64,000 nt of DNA from Bacteroidia bacterium (GTDB lineage: Bacteria; Bacteroidota; Bacteroidia; Chitinophagales; Saprospiraceae): positions 1-64,000 of the forward strand of contig JAUIKE010000025.1 in the NCBI GenBank assembly GCA_030430845.1. Reading direction: 5' to 3'. The notes below the pieces were generated by a model. It did not search any database. It was not told where the DNA came from and was given only the letters and a program-made list of their open reading frames with translations. The position numbers were made by a program, and so were the translations under genes. Positions 1 to 10,596 of this stretch are shown here, piece after piece; position 1 is the stretch's first letter, and the number at the start of each line of letters is the position of its first letter.

Positions 1-1244
1 CTCAGATTTCACAGGAAGAACTGTTTAATAATGTGATCGGATATAATTGTTCGGGGAAATATAATTTATCTGGACAGAATATAGATTTTAAAGACTCCAT
101 GTATTTTGTAGACCCAGACACTCAAATTCCTGAAGGGGTTGACGAAGAAACGAATTTTTACATCAACGACAGTGGCAATCTTGTCATTGTATTTGACGAG
201 TATGAAGTGGCGCCAGGCTATATGGGCATGCCGGAGATAGAAATAGAGGCGAAAATTTTTGAAGGGCATATGAATGGGAGCACACTGGCCTATCAGAAAT
301 CAGTGCTAAAGCAAGGCATTTTTTATCCGGATATTACTTGCAGCGAAAGCATTCGGTTTATTGATCAGATCATAGAAAATGGGATGAAGGTTGAAAAACT
401 GCCCGACCGGCATCAGCATGTATATGTCAGACACGAGCACAACACCTGGTCGTTCCAGCTCGGCACCCATCTGGAACCGCATGCCTGGAATATTACCCAG
501 GGCCCTGAAAAAATGTTATCAGAGCTGCATCCCTATGTTCCATTTAAAAAAGAAATCAGCCCAAACGAAAAAGTCAGTTGTATCCTTTGTAATACCGAAA
601 ACCCGGTTTTATTCCAAAGAGCTATTCAATTTTTTCAACAGCAGGATTATCCGGCAAAAGAACTGCTGATCATTGATGAAGGGACAAGGCAAATACAACA
701 GCTCATTCCTTTTGAGGATCCCTGCATAAAATATATTCGCCTAAAAAGGTCAAGGTCAATAGCGGATAAACGCAGGCTGGCCTGTCAACTTTCGAGAGGT
801 ACGATTCTGCTTCACTGGGACCATATAGGCTGGGTCTCCAATGCCTGGATCCGGATACAGGCTACCCGGCTTTTCAATATCCAGGCCGATATGACAGGGC
901 TATCCAGTTTATACTTTTTAATGCCCGATCATACTATCGCGCTTCTTCCGACTCAGGAAGGAAACTGGATCTACCCGGAAACCCTGTGTTTTACAAAAAG
1001 CTTTTGGCTCAGGAATAAAACCACTGGGGAATTTGGAAGCCATTCTTTTACTTTTCAGCATCCTTCCTCCTCGGCTACAATAAGGCCCCATCAGGAGATC
1101 GACCATTATATTGGCTTATTACCTCTGGAAGCCGGAGAAATGTTCCCTCCCAGCTCTGTGAAAAAAATCGAAAACAGCATGAGCTTAAGCCCGGAAATAA
1201 AGGAAGGCTTGGAAGAACTCAAAGACACACATTTTGTGTCATGA
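1..1244 (+). CDS. Partial chimeric protein: DUF3298-like end + glycosyltransferase-2-like segments
   Basis: The frame is open to the left edge (codons run from base 3), so the N-terminus is missing; the GTG at 33 is probably internal. Numbering from that GTG, residues about 40-75 resemble the end of a DUF3298 (RsiV-type) domain, with a YEVAPGYMG motif. Residues about 80-150 read like the C-terminal half of a GT2 domain (GSTLAYQK, YPDI, DR..YVRH..NTW). From about residue 178 a second GT2-like domain starts (VSCIL, QQDYPAKELLIIDEG, IADKRRLACQLSRG). The usual acidic metal-binding run after HWD is replaced by HWDHIGW, so this domain is probably not a working transferase. Homology is judged by eye. 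The fusion is odd and could be a recombination product. Function is unknown. Confidence 0.55.
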   Translation, partial: QISQEELFNNVIGYNCSGKYNLSGQNIDFKDSMYFVDPDTQIPEGVDEETNFYINDSGNLVIVFDEYEVAPGYMGMPEIEIEAKIFEGHMNGSTLAYQKSVLKQGIFYPDITCSESIRFIDQIIENGMKVEKLPDRHQHVYVRHEHNTWSFQLGTHLEPHAWNITQGPEKMLSELHPYVPFKKEISPNEKVSCILCNTENPVLFQRAIQFFQQQDYPAKELLIIDEGTRQIQQLIPFEDPCIKYIRLKRSRSIADKRRLACQLSRGTILLHWDHIGWVSNAWIRIQATRLFNIQADMTGLSSLYFLMPDHTIALLPTQEGNWIYPETLCFTKSFWLRNKTTGEFGSHSFTFQHPSSSATIRPHQEIDHYIGLLPLEAGEMFPPSSVKKIENSMSLSPEIKEGLEELKDTHFVS

Positions 1245-1252
1245 TTATTACG

Positions 1253-1278
1253 GAAGCTTGCCAGCAATGGCAAGCTTC
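1253..1278. terminator. Bidirectional terminator hairpin
   Basis: A perfect 11-bp stem (GAAGCTTGCCA / TGGCAAGCTTC) with a GCAA tetraloop lies between the stops of two convergent genes. It probably ends both transcripts. Confidence 0.8.
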
Positions 1279-1279
1279 T

Positions 1280-3256
<1,977 letters not shown>

Positions 3257-3360
3257 AGGCTTTAGCGTTGCTGCGAATGCACAGTTTCCTTAAAGATAGA
3301 GAACATCCCTGAAAAACAAAGTGGCTGTTACAAATTACCTGCCGCGACATTCTTAAAAAA

Positions 3361-3403
3361 AACAAGGGCCGGCAAACCCTAATGGTAAGCCGGCCTCCTT
3401 GTT
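3361..3403 (-). terminator. Terminator-like hairpin after small membrane protein gene
   Basis: The arms AACAAGG-GCCGGC (3361-3373) and GCCGGC-CT-CCTTGTT (3389-3403) pair around a loop of about 15 nt. The hairpin lies downstream of the minus-strand ORF at 3434-3595. Confidence 0.6.
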
Positions 3404-3433
3404 TTGTACATGGTAATTTGGGGGAAAATATCT

Positions 3434-3595
3434 TTATCCAATCCACATCATTACGGCCTTACCAACAAAATACATCAGAGGGAAAAAACTCAGGCAGGCA
3501 ATTGTAATAATGGTTTGGGATGCTTGTGCAGCTTGTTCTTTTTTTTCTGTTTGGGTTTTAGTGCGGACGATGCTTTGAGTGATGATGGCTTCCAT
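3434..3595 (-). CDS. Small putative single-pass membrane protein
   Basis: A 53-codon ORF, taking the internal ATG at 3595. The longer upstream reading has no protein-like character. The N-terminal half is polar (QSIVRTKTQTEKKEQAA). Residues about 29-50 are hydrophobic (TIITIACLSFFPLMYFVGKA), giving one membrane segment. A hairpin just downstream suggests a true transcription unit. Two direct copies of a TATTGTTGCAA word lie upstream near 3670-3710. No family is recognised. The gene call rests on ORF shape, the membrane segment and the terminator only. Confidence 0.4.
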   Translation of the reverse strand: MEAIITQSIVRTKTQTEKKEQAAQASQTIITIACLSFFPLMYFVGKAVMMWIG

Positions 3596-3872
3596 GGTGT
3601 TTTCTATTTTAGGTTTGTATTGAAATCTTATATTACAAAGGTGGGCTTTTTTGAAATTTTGTGCTTCCGTTATTGTTGCAAAGAATATCAATATTGTTGC
3701 AAGAGGTAAAATTCACCTAATTTTTCACCTGCCCATCTAGCCTTTACAATAGGGGGATCAACTGGCCGAAATCATCCTTTACCAGGATAAGTATTTAAAA
3801 CATCCCAAAAGAATAAGCGGCTTGTAACCTTTCAATCATTCTTGAGTCTTTAAAATAAATACCGACTGCCAT

Positions 3873-6230
3873 ATGATCACCCACGCACTCAAAATCGCTT
3901 TTCGCAACTTCATGCGACACAAAAGTTCCTTTTTTATCAACCTCATCGGCTTGTCCACCGGCCTGGCCTGCGCCTTGATCATCTTCCTTTGGGTCAAAGA
4001 CGAAATGGAGGTGGACAAATTCCATGAGAATGATGACCGCCTTTTCTATGTAATGGAACACCAACAGTATTCCGGCAACATCATGACCACCCAGTCTACC
4101 CCGGGAATACTAGCCGAAACACTTGTCGAGGAAGTTCCCGAAATCGAATATGCCACCACTTTGATCTGGGAAAACAACTACACCCTCACCGTCGGCGACA
4201 AAAACATCAAAGCCGCCGGACGGCATGCCGTTAATGACTTCTTCAAAATTTTTAGTTGGGAAATCCTGGCAGGCGATGTCAACAATTTACTTCAAAATCC
4301 CAATGACGTGGTTCTCTCCAAAAGTACGGCCGAAAACCTCTTCGGCTCGGTAGAGGGAGCTATGAATCAAAGCCTGGAACGCGACCATGATGAACTCTTT
4401 ACCGTCACGGGGGTCTTTGAGGACGTGCCCGATAATTCTTCCTTACAGTTTGACCTGGTTTTTAATTACGAGCATTATAAAAACGACGACAACGACTGGC
4501 TGCTGAGTTGGGGCAACAACGGCCCTCCTACCCTCATTACCCTGGTGGAAGGGGCCGACGCCCAAAAAGTAAGCGACAAAATCGCCGGATTTATCAAGGA
4601 GCGAAATGAAGAATCGCATGTAACCCTGTTTTTGAAGTCTTATTCCGAGCGGTATTTGTATGGCCGATACGAGGATGGCAAGCAAGTCGGCGGCCGTATT
4701 GAGTATGTCCGGTTGTTCTCGATCATCGCCATTTTCATATTAGTGATCGCCTGTATCAATTTCATGAATCTATCAACGGCCAGGGCATCTCGACGTGCCA
4801 AAGAAATCGGCGTTAAGAAAACACTAGGGGCAGAAAAGCACCGCCTGGTCGGTCAATTCCTGCAGGAATCGACCCTGATGTCCCTCCTGTCTCTAATACT
4901 GGCAGTTGTCCTGGTTTTCCTATTCTTGCCTACCTTCAATCTGCTGACGGAAAAAGAACTCAGCCTGCGATTGACGCCCTCCCTGGCCGGCGCCTTCCTG
5001 CTGATCACCTTGATCACCGGTTTACTGGCTGGTAGTTATCCGGCCCTGTACTTATCTTCCTTTAAACCCGTGGCAGTTTTGAAAGGTGAACTGAGAACTT
5101 CATTAGGAGAATTGTGGGTAAGAAAAGGCTTGGTTGTTTTTCAATTTACGCTTTCAATCGTATTGATCGTAGCCGTGATCGTTGTTTATAAGCAGATCCA
5201 GTTTGTGCAAAATAAGAACCTTGGCTATGACAAAGACCTGCTCATTTATTTTCCAAAGGAAGGCCGCTTGCAGGAACAAAGTGAAACCTTTATAGCTGAA
5301 GCCCAAAAACTTCCGGGCATAAAAAGTATTTCAGCCATCGGCCACAATTTAGTCGGACGTCAGAATAACACCAGCGGATTAAACTGGGAAGGAAAAAACC
5401 CGGAGGATAACATCCTCTTTGAAAATGTCCGGGTGGATTATGATCTTTTAGAAACCATCGGTGTAGAAATGAAAGAAGGCCGTACTTTCTCTCGTCAATA
5501 TGGAGCCGACAGCAGTAAGATCATCTTTAACGAACGGGCCATCGAGATCATGAACATGAAGGATCCGATCGGTAAAAAAATACGTTTGTGGGACCAATAC
5601 GACATGGAAATCATTGGGGTAGTTAAGGATTTCCACTTTCAATCGCTGAGGGAAGGTATGAGGCCGCTGTTTTTTATGCTGAACTCAGAAAACTCCTGGA
5701 ACATCATGGCACGTATGGAACCCGGAAAGTCCAAAGAAGCGATTGCGAGTCTGCGAAGTTTCTATGAAAGCTATAACCCGGGTTTTTCCTTCGATTTCTA
5801 TTTTATGAATGAAGAATATGCCGAACAATATGAAGCGGAGCAAAGAGTAGCCTCCCTTTCCCGTTACTTTGCCGGCCTGGCCATCCTGATCTCTTGCCTG
5901 GGCTTGTTCGGACTGGCTGCCTTTACGGCCGACCGTAAGAAGAAGGAGATCGGCATCCGTAAAGTATTAGGTGCTACAGTGAGTAATATCGTGATGTTGT
6001 TGACAAAAAATTTCACCCAACTGGTACTGGTTTCTATCATCATTGGTTTGCCCCTTGCCTATTACCTGACCCGCCGCTGGCTGGATGAATTTGCTTACCG
6101 GATCGACCTGAGCCTGATGTTCTTTGCACTGGCCAGCTTGCTGGTATTGCTCATTTCCTGGCTGACGGTTAGTTTTCAGGCTTATCGGGCAGCGAATATC
6201 AGTCCGAAGGAATGTATTAGGAATGAGTAA
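3873..6230 (+). CDS. ABC transporter permease, MacB/FtsX family
   Basis: A 785-residue protein with two copies of the MacB periplasmic core plus FtsX unit. The N-terminal membrane helix (about 20-42) follows the typical ALKIAFRNFMRHK start. A periplasmic domain follows (about 45-270). Helices lie around 285, 340, 385 and 425, then a second periplasmic domain (about 450-660) and three C-terminal helices (about 665-775). Each FtsX part carries the coupling motif (KEIGVKKTLGA, KEIGIRKVLGA). In Bacteroidota such orphan permeases work with a MacB/LolD-type ATPase encoded elsewhere, exporting small molecules or moving lipoproteins. No ATPase is next to it here, so the substrate is unknown. Confidence 0.9.
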   Translation: MITHALKIAFRNFMRHKSSFFINLIGLSTGLACALIIFLWVKDEMEVDKFHENDDRLFYVMEHQQYSGNIMTTQSTPGILAETLVEEVPEIEYATTLIWENNYTLTVGDKNIKAAGRHAVNDFFKIFSWEILAGDVNNLLQNPNDVVLSKSTAENLFGSVEGAMNQSLERDHDELFTVTGVFEDVPDNSSLQFDLVFNYEHYKNDDNDWLLSWGNNGPPTLITLVEGADAQKVSDKIAGFIKERNEESHVTLFLKSYSERYLYGRYEDGKQVGGRIEYVRLFSIIAIFILVIACINFMNLSTARASRRAKEIGVKKTLGAEKHRLVGQFLQESTLMSLLSLILAVVLVFLFLPTFNLLTEKELSLRLTPSLAGAFLLITLITGLLAGSYPALYLSSFKPVAVLKGELRTSLGELWVRKGLVVFQFTLSIVLIVAVIVVYKQIQFVQNKNLGYDKDLLIYFPKEGRLQEQSETFIAEAQKLPGIKSISAIGHNLVGRQNNTSGLNWEGKNPEDNILFENVRVDYDLLETIGVEMKEGRTFSRQYGADSSKIIFNERAIEIMNMKDPIGKKIRLWDQYDMEIIGVVKDFHFQSLREGMRPLFFMLNSENSWNIMARMEPGKSKEAIASLRSFYESYNPGFSFDFYFMNEEYAEQYEAEQRVASLSRYFAGLAILISCLGLFGLAAFTADRKKKEIGIRKVLGATVSNIVMLLTKNFTQLVLVSIIIGLPLAYYLTRRWLDEFAYRIDLSLMFFALASLLVLLISWLTVSFQAYRAANISPKECIRNE

Positions 6231-6266
6231 AATAAGGAGAGCGGCCGAGGGCCGCTCTCCTTATTT
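6231..6266. terminator. Strong bidirectional terminator
   Basis: A near-perfect palindrome, AAATAAGGAGAGCGGCC with a GAG loop and the matching arm, sits between convergent genes. Its last base pairs touch the stop codon of the response regulator. Confidence 0.85.
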
Positions 6267-6909
6267 ATAAAAGTTCTAGTTCCAAAGCCTTCAGTACCAG
6301 CCCTACCGAATTCCTGACGCCAAACTTACTGATCAGATTTTTCCGATGGGTCTGAACGGTATTCACACTGATGAACAGCTTTTTTCCTATTTCTTCTGTC
6401 GTACACTCCTCCGCAATCAGCTCCAGCACTTCTTTTTCCCTTTGAGTCAGGTTGGGGATATAGCCTTTGGGCTTTTCTCTTCCGGTATGTTCTCCCCCCA
6501 TTTCTGCCATAAACTCTTGGCGGATGATCTCACCGATGTAACGTTCTCCCTGGCTTACTTTTTCTATGGCCACCGGTATTTCTCGCAGGTCAGCGGCTTT
6601 GGAGACATAACCTTTTGCACCGGCTTTAAACAGGCTTTTGACCACGCTGATTTCCAAATGCGTAGAAAGGCCGACCACCTTCAATTGATCATCGATTTTC
6701 AATAATTCTTTACAGCACTCGACCCCGTTCATGCCGGGCATGCCAATGTCCATTAACACCACATCTGGTTTTAACGGAGGAATTTTTTCCAGGGCCTTTT
6801 CTCCCGAATGCTCCATGCCTACACATTCAATAAGAGGATTGGTGTTTAAAAAGTCAAGCAAAGCCTGAGCCAGGATCTTATGGTCATCAACAATATAAAC
6901 GCTTATCAT
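6265..6909 (-). CDS. LuxR/NarL-family response regulator
   Basis: A 214-residue two-domain regulator. The receiver domain (1-120) has the acidic pair D8-D9, phospho-acceptor D54 in VVLMDIGMPG, and the conserved lysine in AKGYVSKA. The C-terminal LuxR helix-turn-helix (about 148-212) has LTQREKEVLELIAE and VNTVQTHRKNL. Its start overlaps the end of the histidine kinase gene by 4 nt (ATGA), so the pair is translationally coupled and forms one two-component system. The target genes are not evident from this window. Confidence 0.92.
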   Translation of the reverse strand: MISVYIVDDHKILAQALLDFLNTNPLIECVGMEHSGEKALEKIPPLKPDVVLMDIGMPGMNGVECCKELLKIDDQLKVVGLSTHLEISVVKSLFKAGAKGYVSKAADLREIPVAIEKVSQGERYIGEIIRQEFMAEMGGEHTGREKPKGYIPNLTQREKEVLELIAEECTTEEIGKKLFISVNTVQTHRKNLISKFGVRNSVGLVLKALELELL

Positions 6910-8813
6910 ATCCGCGATTTAGGAATTTGAATATGGAATTCGGTTCCATTAGAATTATCCATTTCAATGGAACCGTCCAGGTAATCTACTCTGGACTTTA
7001 TATTTTTCAAGCCAAGATTATCACTTTTTTCCCATACCTCAGAAGGTAGCCCCTTGCCGTCATCCCGAAACTCGATGGATAAGCCCTCCTCTTCCATTCG
7101 ACTGCTCATAAAAACCCTGTTAGCTTCGGAATGCTTAAGGGTATTGTTCGCCATTTCCTGGAAAAGACGATAGACCATAATCGCCTGGTCCTTATCTTTT
7201 AACAGATGAAGGTCTTTGGTTTTATTGACGACCTCCAACTGATTCCTTTTCAGATGCTGTGCCAGGTCATTGACGGCGCCTTCCAGGCCCGACAAGCCGA
7301 AGGCCAGCGGCGTCATGTTGTGGCTGATCCGGCGGATTTCTTCTGATACCTGTCCCACCATTTGGTCCAGTTGATCGGTATTCTCTTCTTTGGTTAGGAT
7401 CTTGAACTTGATAGCAGCCATCATCGAACCGATGTTGTCATGCAGATCCCGGGCAATTCTTCGACGTTCTTCTTCCTGGCCCTGAAGGATGGATGTCATG
7501 GAAAGCAATTGTTTTTCCTTGCGAAGGCCTTCAATCTCCAATTCCTGGCTTCTCGATTTTTCCCTTAACAGCCCGGCTTTGTATCGTTGTTTGCGATTCC
7601 AGAGCAAAAACAACAAGCCCCCTATTCCGATAAGGCCACCCAGTCCAGTCAAAAGCAGGCGGGAATTGCGCAGTTCTAGCTGCTGAGTAATAATTTCCTG
7701 ATCTTTTCGGTCTGATTCGTATTGGATATTGAGTTCACTGATTTGTCGGGTGACATCCCGATTTAAGAGTGTATCCGACACTACTTTGTATTTTTGGTGA
7801 TAATCAACGGCCTCTTTGAAATTACCCTTCGCATAATGGGCCGCATACAGTTTCTGGTAAATTTCTTCACGGACATTAGCCGGCTGGCTTTCCGTATCCA
7901 TTTGATTCATTAAAACCAGAGCCTCGTCCGGATTTCCAATTTTTGTTTTCATATCAGCCAGAGAAATGACCGAAAAGTTATGCATCAGTTGGCTGTTGGT
8001 CACTTCAGCCAGCTCCATACTTTTTTGAAAAAATTTCTCAGCAACCCGGTACTCCTCCAAATCGCTGTACACAGCTCCCAGATTATAATTGGCATACAAC
8101 TGCTGATGCTCCGTCCCATATTCCTGGGCCAGTTCAAGGTATTTATTGTAATAAAACAAGGTACTATCTACCGGCCCGGTTTGTTCAAAGATGAGACCGA
8201 TGTCGTTATAAACATCCGCCAGCAAATAGTAGTCCTTTTTTTTCAGGCTGATCTCCTTGGCCCGCTTGTGATACTTCATCGCCTCTTCAAACTGCTCGAG
8301 CTCAGCCAGGATCGTACCGATCCGCCTGTTAATATTGACTAAAATGGCCGTATCCCGTTGGTCTTTTTTTAAGTCCAAGACCTCATGAGCCGCCTTCATA
8401 CTTTTATCCAGCATTTTAAAATCATAATAGAGATTGCTGAGGGCATATTTCCCAAAAACCATTCTTACGGTATCCTTCCTTTCTGCTTGGTAGTCGATGT
8501 ATTTTAAAATATTGGCTTCGCTTTCTTCAAAATTGGCTTGTTCTTTATAGATCAGGCTGAAATAATACCATTTGACATCCTCCCGGTAACGGAAATCGTG
8601 CTCCTGCTCAAATTTTTCCAAATATTGAAGCAAACCAATACTTACTTCCGGATCTGTTCTTCTGTACGACCAGGCCTGGTCGATCAAAGCATCTACCCTG
8701 GCCGTATCCTTTTCGATTTTTCCCAGCTCACTGATCAAACTGTCCAATACAATAGATTGGGCCGATAAGGAAAATGTAAAAAGTACGATCAAGAAAGTTA
8801 GCTGTAATTTCAT
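6906..8813 (-). CDS. TPR-containing sensor histidine kinase (HisKA_3 type)
   Basis: A 635-residue kinase. A signal peptide (1-19) is followed by a periplasmic array of tetratricopeptide repeats (about 25-350). A transmembrane helix follows (about 386-405), then a short coiled coil, then the dimerisation domain with H458 in RRIARDLHDNIGSMM. The HATPase domain lies at about 540-632, with the N-box (MANNTLKHSEA) and G-box (DDGKGLP). This NarX/DesK-like architecture is common in Bacteroidota. It is transcribed upstream of, and overlapping, its LuxR-type partner. The TPR sensor's ligand is unknown. Confidence 0.92.
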   Translation of the reverse strand: MKLQLTFLIVLFTFSLSAQSIVLDSLISELGKIEKDTARVDALIDQAWSYRRTDPEVSIGLLQYLEKFEQEHDFRYREDVKWYYFSLIYKEQANFEESEANILKYIDYQAERKDTVRMVFGKYALSNLYYDFKMLDKSMKAAHEVLDLKKDQRDTAILVNINRRIGTILAELEQFEEAMKYHKRAKEISLKKKDYYLLADVYNDIGLIFEQTGPVDSTLFYYNKYLELAQEYGTEHQQLYANYNLGAVYSDLEEYRVAEKFFQKSMELAEVTNSQLMHNFSVISLADMKTKIGNPDEALVLMNQMDTESQPANVREEIYQKLYAAHYAKGNFKEAVDYHQKYKVVSDTLLNRDVTRQISELNIQYESDRKDQEIITQQLELRNSRLLLTGLGGLIGIGGLLFLLWNRKQRYKAGLLREKSRSQELEIEGLRKEKQLLSMTSILQGQEEERRRIARDLHDNIGSMMAAIKFKILTKEENTDQLDQMVGQVSEEIRRISHNMTPLAFGLSGLEGAVNDLAQHLKRNQLEVVNKTKDLHLLKDKDQAIMVYRLFQEMANNTLKHSEANRVFMSSRMEEEGLSIEFRDDGKGLPSEVWEKSDNLGLKNIKSRVDYLDGSIEMDNSNGTEFHIQIPKSRI

Positions 8814-8859
8814 GTCAATGTGTTTGATCAGTCGTTAGGAGCAGTCCAATCATTTTCTT

Positions 8860-8913
8860 TAAAGAGCTTGTGATAAGAAAAAAACAAGTTTTTTTCTTAT
8901 CACAAGCTCTTTA
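8860..8913 (-). terminator. Long terminator hairpin
   Basis: A stem of about 23 bp, with arms TAAAGAGCTTGTGATAAG and the reverse complement plus A/T tracts, lies between the stop of the 8947-9471 gene and the kinase start. It probably ends the upstream minus-strand gene. Confidence 0.8.
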
Positions 8914-8946
8914 AAAAGACTTAAGCTGGATTTAAAATAAGCATTT

Positions 8947-9471
8947 TTAGATAAAAACCTTTTCGAGAATGTTCGTCAACTCATCTACATCATCACTAAT
9001 ATCTTCTGCGCAGTCACCGGTATCTCCGCTGGGGCACTCACAAACGACCGTTCCTGAGCCTATAATATTTGAGACACAATCCTCACAAGGCATACCACTA
9101 CAATCGGTGTTGGAGTGAGGACTGCTCAGGTCGATAAACACTTCGTCTCCACGGCGCACCAGTGGGAGGTAAGCTGTTTTAGTAACCTTATCTGCTTTGT
9201 ACTTCCGGGCCAGGAACGGTTTGTTCTTGTTGCGGGTAAAGTGGACCTTCATGGAAATGATCCGGGCACCGTTGGGCATTCTGGAATTCAACGCTCTGGT
9301 ATTCATTTTAAAGCTTCTCCGCCCAGTAGCGGTGGCAACAGGCGTACTGTTGATCTCAGCTTTTAATTTTGAGCTGATCTTTAGTTTGCTTAAGGGAATA
9401 CCTGATTTCTGTGCCTGAAGGCTAAACAAACCGAACACACTGAAAAAGAATAATGCAACAATTGTTTTCAT
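8947..9471 (-). CDS. Secreted cysteine-containing protein of unknown function
   Basis: The start is set at 9471 because the Met there opens a clean signal peptide (MKTIVALFFFSVFGLFSLQAQ). The longer ORF would begin inside a terminator hairpin. The mature protein is about 150 residues. It is basic in its first half and ends in a cysteine-rich acidic stretch (TDCSGMPCEDCV, VVCECPSGDTGDCAED) with six cysteines, which may form disulfides or bind metal. The gene is flanked by terminators on both sides, so it is probably monocistronic. No family is recognised. Confidence 0.6.
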   Translation of the reverse strand: MKTIVALFFFSVFGLFSLQAQKSGIPLSKLKISSKLKAEINSTPVATATGRRSFKMNTRALNSRMPNGARIISMKVHFTRNKNKPFLARKYKADKVTKTAYLPLVRRGDEVFIDLSSPHSNTDCSGMPCEDCVSNIIGSGTVVCECPSGDTGDCAEDISDDVDELTNILEKVFI

Positions 9472-9506
9472 TGGTAAAATTTTAAGGTTTAAAAAGAAGT
9501 TGTTTA

Positions 9507-9556
9507 CAGTTTGTAAAATAGGTTGCGGCAGCCGCCGCAACCTATTTTACAAACTG
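9507..9556 (-). terminator. Perfect 23-bp terminator hairpin
   Basis: The arm CAGTTTGTAAAATAGGTTGC plus GGC (9507-9529) pairs perfectly with 9534-9556 around a 4-nt loop. It lies downstream of the 9592-10359 gene, and the sequence on its right is a repeat shared with 35884-35920. Confidence 0.85.
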
Positions 9557-9557
9557 C

Positions 9558-9594
9558 AATGAAATTTATCTTATGTACATCGCAACTTCGATTA
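9558..9594. repeat. Hairpin-associated 37-nt tail repeat, copy 1
   Basis: This stretch matches 35884-35920 at 30 of 37 positions, including the unbroken 12-mer TGTACATCGCAA. In both places it directly abuts a long hairpin. Confidence 0.6.
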
Positions 9595-10359
9595 ATTACT
9601 TTGAATGCTCTGCATTTTGTACTGAAAGGTCGATCCCTGAGCGCCTTTGTTAGTGATCTCCATCCGGATGGTTCGGCCATTTAGGGGGTAGAGCTTTTTC
9701 TTTTGTGTCGTATTGACGCCCTTAGGAAATTCAATCTTAGAGGTCCAGATATTGTCGAGATAAATGATAATTTCAGCAGCGGCGCCCCCTCCGGTACGCT
9801 GGATGATGAATTCAATTTGGTTGCAAACCGGCTGCATCGTCAGAACCTTTGGCTGGCCTGCCTGGACAGTACCGGAGGTATATCCTCGCGGGCAGCTCTT
9901 GTTAGGCTCGATCTTTTTGATTTCTTCGTGGCCGGTACAAGTGAGTTTGTAATGGAAATCCTGGCTTCCAGCTTTGTGGAGGACCTTGATCCGGATGCTT
10001 TTATTTTTTATCCCTTCGATGGACCAATTCCTGGACAAATTGCGACTTTCTGCATTGAACTGGAGGCGTTTTTTGAGCGCATTATTTACATAGACCTCTA
10101 TCCAGCCGGCAGCCTGGCCACTAACTTTCAGGGCATTTACTTGTAACTTATCATTTACGGCCTTGAAGTTAAATACGTTCTCTTTACCGGCCTGGAGCCG
10201 AATCTCGGTTTTGACATAGGTCGTAGGTCGCGAATCAGCGTTCTCCTCTTCCACTTGCGTGCCGGTAAAAGTCCATTTAATGTCTTCGTATTTTCCTTCT
10301 AACTTAGTGTGGGCCAGGCACAGGCATAGGGCCAATAGTAAAAACAGCGGTCTATTCAT
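9592..10359 (-). CDS. Secreted protein with two internal homologous repeats, unknown function
   Basis: The start is at 10359, where a signal peptide begins (MNRPLFLLLALCLCLAHT). The mature protein has two similar beta-rich units, residues about 55-142 and 165-252. Both contain G.AA..I..Y.(N/D)N, an IRI/IRM strand and a closing A.GS..F.YK motif (IRIKVLHKAGSQDFHYK against IRMEITNKGAQGSTFQYK). This suggests an intragenic duplication of a small beta-sandwich, possibly with a binding role outside the cytoplasm. Cysteines are few (mature C141, C156, C179). No named family is recognised. It lies upstream of the cysteine-rich secreted gene but is separated from it by a strong terminator. Confidence 0.6.
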   Translation of the reverse strand: MNRPLFLLLALCLCLAHTKLEGKYEDIKWTFTGTQVEEENADSRPTTYVKTEIRLQAGKENVFNFKAVNDKLQVNALKVSGQAAGWIEVYVNNALKKRLQFNAESRNLSRNWSIEGIKNKSIRIKVLHKAGSQDFHYKLTCTGHEEIKKIEPNKSCPRGYTSGTVQAGQPKVLTMQPVCNQIEFIIQRTGGGAAAEIIIYLDNIWTSKIEFPKGVNTTQKKKLYPLNGRTIRMEITNKGAQGSTFQYKMQSIQSN

Positions 10360-10596
10360 TTCATTTGGTTTATTAGTGAAAATAGTAGGGAGGCACAACA
10401 TCCTCTTTTGAGTGCTGACTTCTTTGTCTTAACACCTTCAAAATTAGGGCAAGCATGCCTGGCAAAAATCACCCAATAAGACCATTTTCAGATTTTCACT
10501 GAATTCAGTGAATAGAGGAAGCAGTGAAAATTAACATTTACCTTATCCCTGATTTTAGTATATTAAAGGAACTCAAAATTTAAAAATTAAACCCTG

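Noticed and set aside
33-35. GTG at 33 as the start of the first gene
   Set aside because: The frame continues upstream with good codons to the window edge, so the gene is cut.
9703-10146. Plus-strand ORF of 147 codons opposite the repeat protein
   Set aside because: It lacks domain features, and the minus-strand gene has a signal peptide and internal repeats; it is a shadow.
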